Both the position numbers and the translations under genes were made by a program. Of a DNA stretch of 64,000 nt, positions 41,273 through 52,556 are shown piece by piece. The stretch spans positions 10,168,001 to 10,232,000 of the forward strand of contig NC_079881.1 of NCBI RefSeq assembly GCF_029227915.1, given 5' to 3'. The first letter of the stretch is position 1; every line of letters starts with the position of its first letter. The notes below the pieces were generated by a model. The model had not been told where the DNA came from. It did not search any database and saw only the letters and a program-made list of their open reading frames with translations. The DNA comes from Hydractinia symbiolongicarpus (Eukaryota; Cnidaria; Hydrozoa; Anthoathecata; Hydractiniidae).

Positions 41273-41798
41273 GATTCCGTAGTGTAGTGCTTATCACGTG
41301 CGCTTTACCCGCGCAAGGTCCCCGGTTCGAGCCCGGGCGGAATCATTGATGTTTCCGCAAAGCGAACCTCGGAAGAGCCTCTGTAGGTTCCATGGTGTAA
41401 TGGTTAGCACTCAGGACTCTGAATCTTGCGATCCGAGTTTAAGTTTCGGTGGAACCTGTGCCGTTATTTGTGCCTCGGAAGCACCTATTGGGCGTTTAGA
41501 TGCAACGGCACTTCAAATATTTCAGTCATTTGCAAGAAGACATTGTAATAACAACGTTCTTCTGAAATGCATCGGATTAGGGCACAGTGCCTTGTTAGCG
41601 CAGTAGGCAGCGCGTCAGTCTCATAATATGAAGGTCGTGAGTTCGATTCTCACACAGGGCAAGGCTTTTAAAAGCCGCAGTGAATCAAATGTTTGACGCC
41701 TATTAAAAAACTAGCAACTCTACAATGATTCCGCCCGGGCTCGAACCGGGGACCTTGCGCGTGTGAAGCGCACGTGATAACCGCTACACTACGAAATC
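41273..41798. tRNA. Array unit 67: Val(UAC)+, Gln(CUG)+, Met(CAU)+, Val(CAC)-
   Basis: Val+ 41273-41345; Gln 41386-41457; Met 41589-41661; Val- 41726-41798. Copy of unit 59 at 4739 bp distance; Gln T4 lost. Confidence 0.9.
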
Positions 41799-41889
41799 CA
41801 ATGAATTTTGGAACCGATGACAAAGGAAAGAAATACAAGGCTATAATAGCTAGAGAAAAAAGCAAAAACATGTCGCTTGTTAGTTGCCA

Positions 41890-41959
41890 GATTCCGTAGT
41901 GTAGTGGTTATCATGTGCGCTTAACACGCGCAAGGTCCCCGGTTCGAGTCCGGGCGGAA
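41890..41959 (+). pseudogene. tRNA-Val(AAC) lacking its last bases (unit 68)
   Basis: Same junction as in unit 60; copied as part of a larger block. Confidence 0.9.
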
Positions 41960-42218
41960 GACATTATAATAACAACGTTCTTCTGAAATACATCGGATTA
42001 GGCACAGTGCCTTGTTACCGCAGTAGGCAGCGCGTCAGTCTCATAATCTGAAGGTCGTGAGTTTGATCCTCAAACAGGGCAAGGCTTTTAAAAGCCGCAG
42101 TGAATCAAATGTTTGACGCCTATTACAAAACTAGCAACTCAACAATGATTCCGCCCGGGCTCGAACCGGGGACCTTGCGCGTGTGAAGCGCACGTGAGAA
42201 CCGCTACACTACGGAATC
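41890..42218. tRNA. Array unit 68: broken Val(AAC)+, no Gln, Met(CAU)+, Val(CAC)-
   Basis: Val+ remnant 41890-41959; Met 42009-42081 (TTACCGCAG A box); Val- 42146-42218. Same deletion as unit 60. Confidence 0.92.
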
Positions 42219-42309
42219 CAATGAATTTTGTAACCTGTGACGAAGGAAAGCAATACAAGGCTAAAATAGCTAGAGAAAAAAGCAAAAACATGTCGCTTGT
42301 TAGTTGTCA

Positions 42310-42835
42310 GATTCCGTAGTGTAGTGGTTATCACGTGCGCTTTACACGCGCAAGGTCCCCGGTTCGAGCCCGGGCGGAATCATTGATGTTTCCGCGAAGC
42401 GAACCTCGGAAGAGCCTCTGTAGGTTCCATGGTGTAATGGTTAGCACTCAGGACTCTGAATCTTGCGATCCGAGTTCAACTCTCGGTGGAACCTGTGCCG
42501 TTATTTGTGCCTCGGAAGCACCTATTGGGCGTTTGGAAGCAACGGCACTTCAAATATTTCAGTCATTTGCAAGAAGACATTGTAATAACAACGTTCTTCT
42601 GAAATGCATCGGATTAGGGCACAGTGCCTTGTTAGCGCAGTAGGCAGCGCGTCAGTCTCATAATATGAAGGTCGTGAGTTCCATTCTCACACAGGGCAAG
42701 GCTTTTAAAAGCCGCAGTGAATTAAATGTTTGACGCCTATTACAAAACTAGCAACTCAACAATGATTTCGCCCGGGCTCGAACCGGGGACCTTGCGCGTG
42801 TGAAGCGCACGTGATAACCGCTACACTACGGAATC
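42310..42835. tRNA. Array unit 69: Val(UAC)+, Gln(CUG)+, Met(CAU)+ weak, Val(CAC)-
   Basis: Val+ 42310-42382; Gln 42423-42494; Met 42626-42698 (TATGA, AGTTCCATTC); Val- 42763-42835. Gln T4 lost. Confidence 0.9.
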
Positions 42836-42926
42836 AAATGAATTTTGGAACCGATGACAAAGGAAAGCAATACAAGGCTAAAATAGCTAGAGAAAAAAGC
42901 AAAAACATGTCGCTTGTTAGTTGTCA

Positions 42927-43452
42927 GATTCCGTAGTGTAGTGGTTATCACGTGCGCTTTACACGCGCAAGGTCCCCGGTTCGAGCCCGGGCGGAATCAT
43001 TGATGTTTCCGCGAAGCGAACCTCGGAAGAGCCTCTGTAGGTTCCATGGTGTAATGGTTAGCACTCAGGGCTCTGACTCCTGCGATCCGAGTTCAAGTCT
43101 CGGTGGAACCTGTGCCGTTAGTTGTGCCTCGGAAGCACCTATTGGGCGTTTGGAAGCAACGGCACTTGAAATATTTTAGTCATTTGCAAGAAGACATTGT
43201 AATAACAACGTTCTTCTGAAATGCATCGGATTAGGGCACAGTGCCTTGTTAGCGCAGTAGGCAGCGCGTCAGTCTCATAATCTGAAGGTCGTGAGTTCGA
43301 TCCTCACACAGGGCAAGGCTTTTAAAAGCCGCAGTGAATCAAATGTTTGACGCCTATTACAAAACTAGCAACTCAACAATGATTCCGCCCGGGCTTGAAC
43401 CGGGGACATTGCGCGTGTGAAGCGCACGTGATAACCGCTACACTACGGAATC
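42927..43452. tRNA. Array unit 70: Val(UAC)+, Gln(CUG)+, Met(CAU)+, Val(CAC)-
   Basis: Val+ 42927-42999; Gln 43040-43111 (CAGGG stem); Met 43243-43315; Val- 43380-43452. Confidence 0.92.
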
Positions 43453-43543
43453 CAATGAATTTTGGAACCTATGACGAAGGAAAGCAATACAAGGCTAAAA
43501 TAGCTAGAGAAAAAAGCAAAAACATGTCGCTTGTTAGTTGCCA

Positions 43544-44069
43544 GATTCCGTAGTGTAGTGGTTATCACGTGCGCTTAACACGCGCAAGGTCCCCGGTTCG
43601 AGCCCGGGCGGAATCATTCATGTTTCCGCGAAGCGAACCTCGGAAGAGCCTCTGTAGGTTCCATGGTGTAATGGTTAGCACTCAGGACTCTGAATCCTGC
43701 GATCCGAGTTCAAGTCTCGGTGGAACCTGTGCCGTTAGTTTTGCCGCGGAAGCACCTATTGGGCGTTTGGAAGCAACGGCACTTCAAATATTTTAGTCAT
43801 TTGCAAGAAGACATTGTAATAACAACGTTCTTCTGAAATGCATCGGATTAGGGCACAGTGCCTTGTTAGCGCAGTAGGCAGCGCGTCAGTCTCATAATCT
43901 GAAGGTCGTGAGTTCGATCCTCACACAGGGCAAGGCTTTTAAAAGCCGCAGTGAATCAAATGTTTGACGCCTATTTCAAAACTAGCAACTCAACAATGAT
44001 TCCGCCCGGGCTCAAACCGGGGACCTTGCGCGTGTGAAGCGCACGTGATAACCACTACACTACGGAATC
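43544..44069. tRNA. Array unit 71: Val(AAC)+, Gln(CUG)+, Met(CAU)+, Val(CAC)-
   Basis: Val+ 43544-43616; Gln 43657-43728; Met 43860-43932; Val- 43997-44069. Near copy of units 58 and 66. Confidence 0.94.
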
Positions 44070-44160
44070 CAATGAATTTTGGAACCGATGACGAAGGAAA
44101 GCAATACAAGGCTAAAATAGCTAGAGAAAAAAGCAAAAACATGTCGCTTGTTAGTTGCCA

Positions 44161-44675
44161 GATTCCGTAGTGTAGTGCTTATCACGTGCGCTTTACCCGC
44201 GCAAGGTCCCCGGTTCGAGCCCGGGCGGAATCATTGATGTTTCCGCAAAGCGAACCTCGGAAGAGCCTCTGTAGGTTCCATGGTGTAATGGTTAGCACTC
44301 AGGACTCTGAATCTTGCGATCCGAGTTTAAGTTTCGGTGGAACCTGTGCCGTTATTTGTGCCTCGGAAGCACCTATTGGGCGTTTAGATGCAACGGCACT
44401 TCAAATATTTCAGTCATTTGCAAGAAGACATTGTAATAACAACGTTCTTCTGAAATGCATCGGATTAGGGCACAGTGCCTTGTTAGCGCAGTAGGCAGCG
44501 CGTCAGTCTCATCGTGAGTTCGATTCTCACACAGGGCAAGGCTTTTAAAAGCCGCAGTGAATCAAATGTTTGACGCCTATTAAAAAACTAGCAACTCTAC
44601 AATGATTCCGCCCGGGCTCGAACCGGGGACCTTGCGCGTGTGAAGCGCACGTGATAACCGCTACACTACGGAATC
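44161..44675. tRNA. Array unit 72: Val(UAC)+, Gln(CUG)+, Met deleted arm, Val(CAC)-
   Basis: Val+ 44161-44233; Gln 44274-44345; Met pseudogene 44477-44538; Val- 44603-44675. Third copy of the unit 59 type; Gln T4 lost. Confidence 0.91.
44477..44538 (+). pseudogene. tRNA-Met with an 11 nt deletion in the anticodon arm (unit 72)
   Basis: The sequence goes from CTCAT straight to CGTGAG: the 3' anticodon stem and the variable region are lost. Confidence 0.92.
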
Positions 44676-44766
44676 CAATGAATTTTGGAACCGATGACAA
44701 AGGAAAGAAATACAAGGCTATAATAGCTAGAGAAAAAAGCAAAAACATGTCGCTTGTTAGTTGCCA

Positions 44767-44836
44767 GATTCCGTAGTGTAGTGGTTATCATGTGCGCTTA
44801 ACACGCGCAAGGTCCCCGGTTCGAGTCCGGGCGGAA
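44767..44836 (+). pseudogene. tRNA-Val(AAC) lacking its last bases (unit 73)
   Basis: Third copy of the unit 60 junction. Confidence 0.9.
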
Positions 44837-45096
44837 GACATTATAATAACAACGTTCTTCTGAAATACATCGGATTAGGGCACAGTGCCTTGTTAGCGCA
44901 GTAGGCAGCGCGTCAGTCTCATAATCTGAAGGTCGTGAGTTTGATCCTCAAACAGGGCAAGGCTTTTAAAAGCCGCAGTGAATCAAATGTTTGACGCCTA
45001 TTACAAAACTAGCAACTCAACAATGGTTCCGCCCGGGCTCGAACCGGGGACCTTGCGCGTGTGAAGCGCACGTGATAACCGCTACACTACGGAATC
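44767..45096. tRNA. Array unit 73: broken Val(AAC)+, no Gln, Met(CAU)+, Val(CAC)-
   Basis: Val+ remnant 44767-44836; Met 44887-44959; Val- 45024-45096 (GGTTCCGCC side, one change). Same deletion as units 60 and 68. Confidence 0.91.
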
Positions 45097-45187
45097 CAAT
45101 GAATTTTGTAACCTGTGACGAAGGAAAGCAATACAAGGCTAAAATAGCTAGAGAAAAAAGCAAAAACATGTCGCTTGTTAGTTGTCA

Positions 45188-45713
45188 GATTCCGTAGTGT
45201 AGTGGTTATCACGTGCGCTTTACACGCGCAAGGTCCCCGGTTCGAGCCCGGGCGGAATCATTGATGTTTCCGCGAAGCGAACCTCGGAAGAGCCTCTGTA
45301 GGTTCCATGGTGTAATGGTTAGCACTCAGGACTCTGAATCTTGCGATCCGAGATCAAGTCTCGGTGGAACCTGTGCCGTTATTTGTGCCTCGGAAGCACC
45401 TATTGGGCGTTTGGAAGCAACGGCACTTCAAATATTTCAGTCATTTGCAAGAAGACATTGTAATAACAACGTTCTTCTGAAATGCATCGGATTAGGGCAC
45501 AGTGCCTTGTTAGCGCAGTAGGCAGCGCGTCAGTCTCATAATATGAAGGTCGTGAGTTCCATTCTCACACAGGGCAAGGCTTTTAAAAGCCGCAGTGAAT
45601 TAAATGTTTGACGCCTATTACAAAACTAGCAACTCAACAATGATTTCGCCCGGGCTCGAACCGGGGACCTTGCGCGTGTGAAGCGCACGTGATAACCGCT
45701 ACACTACGGAATC
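45188..45713. tRNA. Array unit 74: Val(UAC)+, Gln(CUG)+, Met(CAU)+ weak, Val(CAC)-
   Basis: Val+ 45188-45260; Gln 45301-45372 (B box AGATCAAGTC); Met 45504-45576 (AGTTCCATTC); Val- 45641-45713. Gln T4 lost. Confidence 0.9.
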
Positions 45714-45804
45714 AAATGAATTTTAGAACCGATGACAAAGGAAAGCAATGCAAGGCTAAAACAGCTAGAGAAAAAAGCAAAAACATGTCGCTTGTTAGTT
45801 GCCA

Positions 45805-46330
45805 GATTCCGTAGTGTAGTGGTTATCACGTGCGCTTAACACGCGCAATGTCCCCGGTTCGAGCCCGGACGGAATTATTGATGTTTCCGCGAAGCGAACC
45901 TCGGAAGAACCTCTGTAGGTTCCATGGTGTAATGGTTAGCACTCAGGACTCTGAATCCTGCGATCCGAGTTCAAGTCTCGGTGGAACCTGTGCCGTCAGT
46001 TGTGCCTCGGAAGCACCTATTGGGCGTTTGGAAACAACGGCACTTGAAATATGTTAGTCATTTGCAAGAAGACATTGTAATAACAACGTTCTTCTGAAAT
46101 GCATCGGATTAGGGCACAGTGCCTTGTTAGCGCAGTAGGCAGCGCGTCAGTCTCATAGTCTGAAGGTCGTGAGTTCGATCCTCACACAGGGCAAGGCTTT
46201 TAAAAGCCGCAGTGAATCAAATGTTTGACGCCTTTTACAAAACTAGCAACTCAACAATGATTCCGCCCGGGCTCGAACCGGGGACCTTGCGCGTGTGAAG
46301 CGCACGTGATAACCGCTACACTACGGAATC
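45805..46330. tRNA. Array unit 75: Val(AAC)+ weak, Gln(CUG)+, Met(CAU)+, Val(CAC)-
   Basis: Val+ 45805-45877; Gln 45918-45989; Met 46121-46193 (CATAG); Val- 46258-46330. Gln T4 lost (ATATGTTAG). Confidence 0.9.
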
Positions 46331-46421
46331 CAATGAATTTTGTAACCTGTGACGAAGGAAAGCAATACAAGGCTAAAATAGCTAGAGAAAAAAGCAAAAA
46401 CATGTCGCTTGTTAGTTGTCA

Positions 46422-46947
46422 GATTCCGTAGTGTAGTGGTTATCACGTGCGCTTTACACGCGCAAGGTCCCCGGTTCGAGCCCGGGCGGAATCATTGATG
46501 TTTCCGCGAAGCGAACCTCGGAAGAGCCTCTGTAGGTTCCATGGTGTAATGGTTAGCACTCAGGTCTCTGAATCTTGCGATCCGAGTTCAAGTCTCGGTG
46601 GAACCTGTGCCGTTATTTGTGCCTCGGAAGCACCTATTGGGCGTTTGGAAGCAACGGCACTTCAAATATTTCAGTCATTTGCAAGAAGACATTGTAATAA
46701 CAACGTTCTTCTGAAATGCATCGGATTAGGGCACAGTGCCTTGTTAGCGCAGTAGGCAGCGCGTCAGTCTCATAATATGAAGGTCGTGAGTTCCATTCTC
46801 ACACAGGGCAAGGCTTTTAAAAGCCGCAGTGAATTAAATGTTTGACGCCTATTACAAAACTAGCAACTCAACAATGATTTCGCCCGGGCTCGAACCGGGG
46901 ACCTTGCACGTGTGAAGCGCACGTGATAACCGCTACACTACGGAATC
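46422..46947. tRNA. Array unit 76: Val(UAC)+, Gln(CUG)+, Met(CAU)+ weak, Val(CAC)-
   Basis: Val+ 46422-46494; Gln 46535-46606 (stem CAGGT, one mismatch); Met 46738-46810 (AGTTCCATTC); Val- 46875-46947. Gln T4 lost. Confidence 0.9.
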
Positions 46948-47038
46948 AAATGAATTTTGGAACCGATGACAAAGGAAAGCAATGCAAGGCTAAAACAGCT
47001 AGAGAAAAAAGCAAAAACATGTCGCTTGTTAGTTGCCA

Positions 47039-47564
47039 GATTCCGTAGTGTAGTGGTTATCACGTGCGCTTAACACGCGCAATGTCCCCGGTTCGAGCCC
47101 GGACGGAATTATTGATGTTTCCGCGAAGCGAACCTCGGAAGAACCTCTGTAGGTTCCATGGTGTAATGGTTAGCACTCAGGACTCTGAATCCTGCGATCC
47201 GAGTTCAAGTCTCGGTGGAACCTGTGCCGTTAGTTGTGCCTCGGAAGCACCTATTGGGCGTTTGGAAGCAACGGCACTTGAAATATGTTAGTCATTTGCA
47301 AGAAGACATTGTAATAACAACGTTCTTCTGAAATGCATCGGATTAGGGCACAGTGCCTTGTTAGCGCAGTAGGCAGCGCGTCAGTCTCATAGTCTGAAGG
47401 TCGTGAGTTCGATCCTCACACAGGGCAAGGCTTTTAAAAGCCGCAGTGAATCAAATGTTTGACGCCTATTACAAAACTAGCAACTCAACAATGATTCCGC
47501 CCGAGCTCGAACCGGGGACCTTGCGCGTGTGAAGCGCACGTGATAACCGCTACACTACGCAATC
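47039..47564. tRNA. Array unit 77: Val(AAC)+ weak, Gln(CUG)+, Met(CAU)+, Val(CAC)-
   Basis: Val+ 47039-47111; Gln 47152-47223; Met 47355-47427 (CATAG); Val- 47492-47564 (CCGAGCTCG, GCAATC). Gln T4 lost (ATATGTTAG). Confidence 0.9.
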
Positions 47565-47655
47565 CAATGAATTTTGGAACCTATGACGAAGGAAAGCAAT
47601 ACAAGGCTAAAATAGCTAGAGAAAAAAGCAAAAACATGTCGCTTGTTAGTTTCCA

Positions 47656-48181
47656 GATTTCGTAGTGTAGTGGTTATCACGTGCGCTTAACACGCGCAAG
47701 GTCCCCTGTTCGAGCCCGGGCGGAATCATTGATGTTTCCGCGAAGCGAACCTCGGAAGAGCCTCTGTAGGTTCCATGGTGTAATGGTTAGCACTCAGGAC
47801 TCTGAATCCTGCAATCCGAGTTCAAGTCTCGGTGGAACCTGTGCCCTTATTTGTGCTTTGGAAGCACCTATGGGGCGTTTGGAAGCAATGGCACTTCAAA
47901 TATTTTAGTCATCTGCAAGAAGGCATTGTAATAACAACGTTCTTCTGAAATGCATCGGATTAGGGCACAGTGCCTTGTTAGCGCACTAGGCAGCGCGTCA
48001 ATCTCATAATCTGAAGGTCGTGAGTTCGATCCTCACACAGGGCAAGACTTTTAAAAGCCGCAGTGAATCAAATGTTTGACGCCTATTACAAAACTAGCAA
48101 CTCAACAATGATTCCGCCCGGGCTCGAACCGGGGACCTTGGGCGTGTGAAGCGCACGTGATAACCGCTACACACCGGAATC
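47656..48181. tRNA. Array unit 78: Val(AAC)+, Gln(CUG)+, Met(CAU)+, Val(CAC)-
   Basis: Val+ 47656-47728 (GATTTCG); Gln 47769-47840; Met 47972-48044 (TCAAT stem, one mismatch); Val- 48109-48181. Both arms of the outer trailer stem are changed (GTGCCCTT, AATGGCAC). Confidence 0.9.
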
Positions 48182-48272
48182 CAATGAATTTTGGATCCGA
48201 TTACGAAGGAAAGCAATACAAGGCTAAAAGAGCTAGAGAAAAAAGCAAAAACATGTCGCTTGTTAGTTGCCA

Positions 48273-48797
48273 GACTCCGTAGTGTAGTGGTTATCACGTG
48301 CGCTTAACACGCGCAAGGTCCCCGGTTCGAGCCCGGGCGGAATCATGATGTTTCCGCGAAGCGAACCTCGGAAGAGCCTCTGTAGGTTCCATAGTGTAAT
48401 GTTTAGCACTCAGGACTCTGAATCCTGCGATCCGAGTTCAAGTCTCGGTGGAACCTGTGCCGTTATTTGTGCTTTGGAAGCACCTATGGGGCGTTTGGAA
48501 GCAACGGCACTTCAAATATTTTAGTCATTTGCAAGAAGACATTGTAATAACAACGTTCTTCTGAAATGCATCGGATTAGGGCACAGTGCCTTGTTAGCGC
48601 AGTAGGCAGCGCGTCAATCTCATAATCTGAAGGTCGTGAGTTCGATCCTCACACAGGGCAAGACTTTTAAAAGCCGCAGTGAATCAAATGTTTGACGCCT
48701 ATTACAAAACTAGCAACTCAACGATGATTCCGCCCGGGCTCGAACCGGGGACCTTGGGCGTGTGAAGCGCACGTGATAACCGCTACACTACGGAATC
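48273..48797. tRNA. Array unit 79: Val(AAC)+, Gln(CUG)+, Met(CAU)+, Val(CAC)-
   Basis: Val+ 48273-48345 (GACTCCG); Gln 48385-48456 (A box ATAGTGTAATGT); Met 48588-48660 (TCAAT stem); Val- 48725-48797. Spacer 1 bp shorter. Confidence 0.9.
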
Positions 48798-48888
48798 CAA
48801 TGAATTTTGGAACCAATTACGAAGGAAAGCAATACAAGGCTAAAAGAGCTAGAGAAAAAAGCAAAAACATGTCGCTTGTTAGTTGACA

Positions 48889-49410
48889 GACTCCGTAGTG
48901 TAGTGGTTATCACGTGCGCTTAACAAGCACAAGGTCCCCGGTTCGAGCCCGGGCGGAATCATTGATGTTTCCGCGAAGCGAACCTCGGAAGAGCCTCTGT
49001 AGATTCCATAGTGTAATGTTTAGCACTCAGGACTCTGAATCTTGCGATCCTAGTTCAAGTCTCGGTGGAACCTGTGCCGTTAGTTGTGCCTCGGAAGCAC
49101 CTACTGGGCGTTTGGAAGCAACGGCACTTGAAATATTTTAGTCATTTGCAAAAAGACATTGTAATACCATCTTCTGAAATGCATCGGATTAGGGCTCAGT
49201 GCCTTGTTAGCGCAGTAGGCAGCGCGTCAGTCTCATAATCTGAAGGTCGTGAGTTCGATCCTCACACAGGGCAAGGCTTTTAAAAGCCGCAGTGAATCAA
49301 ATGTTTGACGCCTATTACGAAACTAGCAACTCAACAATGATTCCGCCCGGGCTCGAACCGGGGACCTTGCGCGTGTGAAGCGCACGTGATTACCGCTACA
49401 CTACGGAATC
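48889..49410. tRNA. Array unit 80: Val(AAC)+ weak, Gln(CUG)+ weak, Met(CAU)+, Val(CAC)-
   Basis: Val+ 48889-48961 (GACTCCG, AGCAC stem side); Gln 49002-49073 (GATTCCA acceptor, ATAGTGTAATGT); Met 49201-49273; Val- 49338-49410. The Met leader is 4 bp shorter. Confidence 0.88.
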
Positions 49411-49501
49411 CAATGAATTTTGGAACCTATGACGAAGGAAAGCAATACAAGGCTAAAATAGCTAGAGAAAAAAGCAAAAACATGTCGCTTGTTAGTTGCC
49501 A

Positions 49502-50026
49502 GATTCCGTAGTGTAGTGGTTATCACGTGCGTTTAACACGCGCAAGGTCCCCGGTTCGAGCCCGGGCGGAATCATTGATGTTTCCTCGAAGCGAACCTCG
49601 GAAGAGCCTCTGTAGGTTCCATAGTGTAATGGTTAGCACTCAGGACTCTGAATCTTGCGATCCTAGTTCAAGTCTCGGTGGAACCTGTGCCGATGGTTGT
49701 GCCTCGGAAGCACCTATTGGGTGTTTGGAAGCAACGGCACTTGAAATATTTTAGTCATTTGCAAGAAGACATTGTAATAACAACATTCTTCTGAAATGCA
49801 TCGGATTCAGGCACAGTGCCTTGTTAGCGCAGTAGGCAGCGCGTCAGTCTCATAATCTGAAGGTCGTGAGTTCGATCCTCACACAGGGCAAGGCTTTTAA
49901 AAGCCGCAGTGAATCAAATGTTTGACGCCTATTACAAAACTAGCAACTCAACAATGATTCCGCCCGGGCTCGAACGGGGACCTTGCGCGTGTGAAGTGCA
50001 CGTGATAACCGCTACACTACGGAATC
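49502..50026. tRNA. Array unit 81: Val(AAC)+, Gln(CUG)+, Met(CAU)+, Val(CAC)- degenerate
   Basis: Val+ 49502-49574 (T31 wobble); Gln 49615-49686; Met 49818-49890; Val- 49955-50026 is 72 nt with one base lost in the T stem. Confidence 0.9.
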
Positions 50027-50118
50027 CAATGAATTTTGGAACCTATGACGAAGGAAAGCAATACAAGGCTAAAATAGCTAGAGAAAAAAGCAAAAAACAT
50101 GTCGCTTGTTAGTTGCCA

Positions 50119-50644
50119 GATTCCGTAGTGTAGTGGTTATCACGTGCGCTTAACACGCGCAAGGTCCCCGGTTCGAGCCCGGGCGGAATCATTGATGTTT
50201 CCGCGAAGCGAACCTCGGAAGAGCCTCTGTAGGTTCCATGGTGCAATGGTTAGCACTCAGGACTTTGAATCCTGCGATCCGAGTTCAAGTCTCGGTTGAA
50301 CCTGTGCCGTTAGTTGTGCCTCGGAAGCACCTATTGGGCGTTTGGAAGCAACGGCACTTGAAATATTTTAGTCATTTGCAAGAAGACATTGTAATAACAA
50401 CGTTCTTCTGAAATGCATCGGATTAGGGCACAGTGCCTTGTTAGCGCAGTAGGCAGCGCGTCAGTCTCATAATCTGAAGGTCGTGAGTTCGATCCTCACA
50501 CAGGGCAAGGCTTTTAAAAGCCGCAGTGAATCAAAGGTTTGACGCCTATTACAAAACTAGCAACTCAACAATGATTCCGCCCGGGCTCGAACCGGGGACC
50601 TTGCGCGTGTGAAGCGCACGTAATAACCACTACACTACGGAATC
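50119..50644. tRNA. Array unit 82: Val(AAC)+, Gln(UUG)+, Met(CAU)+, Val(CAC)-
   Basis: Val+ 50119-50191; Gln 50232-50303 with TTG at 50265-50267 and acceptor TTGAACC; Met 50435-50507; Val- 50572-50644. Confidence 0.92.
50232..50303 (+). tRNA. tRNA-Gln(UUG) derived from the CUG gene (unit 82)
   Basis: Loop CTTTGAA gives TTG, which still reads glutamine (CAA). A box TGGTGCAATGG. The acceptor 3' side TTGAACC has one mismatch. Confidence 0.87.
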
Positions 50645-50735
50645 CAATGAATTTAGGAACCTATGAAGAAGGAAAGCAATACAAGGCTAAAATAGCTAGA
50701 GAAAAAAGCAAAAACATGTCGCTTGTTAGTTGCCA

Positions 50736-51261
50736 GATTCCGTAGTGTAGTGGTTATCACGTGCGCTTAACACGCGCAAGGTCCCCGGTTCGAGCCCGGG
50801 CGGAATCATTGATGTTTCCGCGAAGCGAACCTCGGAAGAGCCTCTGTAGGTTCCATGGTGCAATGGTTAGCACTCAGGACTTTGAATCCTGCGATCCGAG
50901 TTCAAGTCTCGGTTGAACCTGTGCCGTTAGTTGTGCCTCGGAAGCACCTATTGGGCGTTTGGAAGCAACGGCACTTGAAATATTTTAGTCATTTGCAAGA
51001 AGACATTGTAATAACAACGTTCTTCTGAAATGCATCGGATTAGGGCACAGTGCCTTGTTAGCGCAGTAGGCAGCGCGTCAGTCTCATAATCTGAAGGTCG
51101 TGAGTTCGATCCTCACACAGGGCAAGGCTTTTAAAAGCCGCAGTGAATCAAATGTTTGACGCCTATTACAAAACTAGCAACTCAACAATGATTCCGAGCG
51201 GGCTCGAACCGGGAACCTTGCGCGTGTGAAGCGCACGTGATAACCGCTACACTACGGAATC
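50736..51261. tRNA. Array unit 83: Val(AAC)+, Gln(UUG)+, Met(CAU)+, Val(CAC)-
   Basis: Val+ 50736-50808; Gln 50849-50920 with TTG at 50882-50884; Met 51052-51124; Val- 51189-51261 (GAGCGGG, CGGGAACC). Copy of unit 82 in the + genes. Confidence 0.92.
50849..50920 (+). tRNA. tRNA-Gln(UUG) derived from the CUG gene (unit 83)
   Basis: Same as the copy in unit 82, 617 bp later, by tandem duplication. Confidence 0.87.
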
Positions 51262-51353
51262 CAATGAATTTTGGAACCGATGACGAAGGAAAGCAATACA
51301 AGGCTAAAATAGCTAGAGAAAAAAGCAAAAAACATGTCGCTTGTTAGTTGCCA

Positions 51354-51878
51354 GATTCCGTAGTGTGGTGGTTATCACGTGCGCTTAACACGCGCAAGGT
51401 CCCCGGTTCGAGCCCGGGTGGAATCATTGATGTTTCCGCGAAGCGAACCTCGGAAGAGCCTCTGTAGGTTCCATGGTGTAATGGTTAGCACTCAGGACTC
51501 TGAATCCTGCGATCCGAGTTCAAGTCTCTGTGAAACCTGTGCCGTTAGTTGTGCCTCGGAAGCACCTATTGGGTGTTTGGAAGCAACGGCACTTCAAATA
51601 TATTAGTCACTTGCAAGAAGACATTGTAATAACAACGTTCTTCTGAAATGCATTGGATTAGGGCACAGTGCCTTGTTAGCACAGTAGGCAGCGCGTCAGT
51701 CTCATAATCTGAAGGTCGTGAGTTCGATCCTCACACAGGGCAAGGCTTTTAAAAGCCGCAGTGAATCAAATGTTTGACGCCTATTACAAAACTAGCAACT
51801 CAACAATGATTCCGAGCGGGCTCGAACCGGGAACCTTGCGCGTGTGAAGCGCACGTGATAACCGCTACACTACGAATC
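51354..51878. tRNA. Array unit 84: Val(AAC)+, Gln(CUG)+, Met(CAU)+, Val(CAC)-
   Basis: Val+ 51354-51426 (GTGTGGTGG); Gln 51467-51538 (CTCTGTGAAACC); Met 51670-51742 (TTAGCACAG); Val- 51807-51878 is 72 nt, one base lost in the acceptor. Gln T4 lost (ATATATTAG). Confidence 0.89.
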
Positions 51879-51969
51879 CAATGCATTATGGAATCTATGA
51901 CGAAGGAAAGCAATACAAGACTAAAATGGCTAGAGAAAGAAGCCAAAACATGTCGCTTGTTAGGTGCCA

Positions 51970-52495
51970 GATTCCGTAGTGTAGTGGTTATTACGTGCGC
52001 TTTACACGCGCAAGGTCCCCGGTTCGAGCCCGGGCGGAATCATTGATGTTTCCGCGAAGCGAACCTCGGAAGAGCCTCTGTAGGTTCCATGGTGTAATGG
52101 TTAGCACTCAGGACTCTGAATCCTGCGATCCGAGTTCAAGTCTCGGTGGAATCTGTGCCGTTATTTGTGCCTCGGTAGCAACTACTGGGCGTTTGGAAGC
52201 AACGGCACTTCAAATATTTTAGTCATTTGCAAGAAGACATTGTAATAACAACGTTCTTCTGAAATGCATCGGATTAGGGCACAGTGCCTTGTTAGCGCAG
52301 TAGGCAGCGCGTCAGTCTCATAATCTGAAGGTCGTGGGTTCGATCCTCACACAGGGCAAGACTTTTAAAAGCCGCAGTGAATCAAATGTTTGACGCCTAT
52401 TACAAAACTAGCAACTCAACAATGATTCCGCCCGGGCTCGAACCGGGGACCTTGGGCGTGTGAAGCGCACGTGATAACCGCCACACTAAGGAATC
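51970..52495. tRNA. Array unit 85: Val(UAC)+, Gln(CUG)+, Met(CAU)+, Val(CAC)-
   Basis: Val+ 51970-52042 (TATTACG D arm); Gln 52083-52154 (TGGAATC); Met 52286-52358; Val- 52423-52495 (AAGGAATC acceptor). The inner trailer hairpin is broken (CGGTAGCAAC). Confidence 0.9.
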
Positions 52496-52502
52496 CAATG
52501 AA

Positions 52503-52556
52503 TATCACGTGCGCTTAACACGCTCAAGGTCCCCGGTTCGAGCCCGGGCGGAATCA
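52503..52556 (+). pseudogene. tRNA-Val(AAC) lacking its first 19 bases (unit 86)
   Basis: The divergent spacer (AATGAAT) is fused to TATCACG of the D arm. No A box and no 5' acceptor strand. Confidence 0.92.

Noticed and set aside
463-48297. Recurrent minus-strand open frames of 67-85 codons
   Set aside because: They cover Val(-), the divergent spacer and antisense Val(+); the residues just translate the tRNA bodies.
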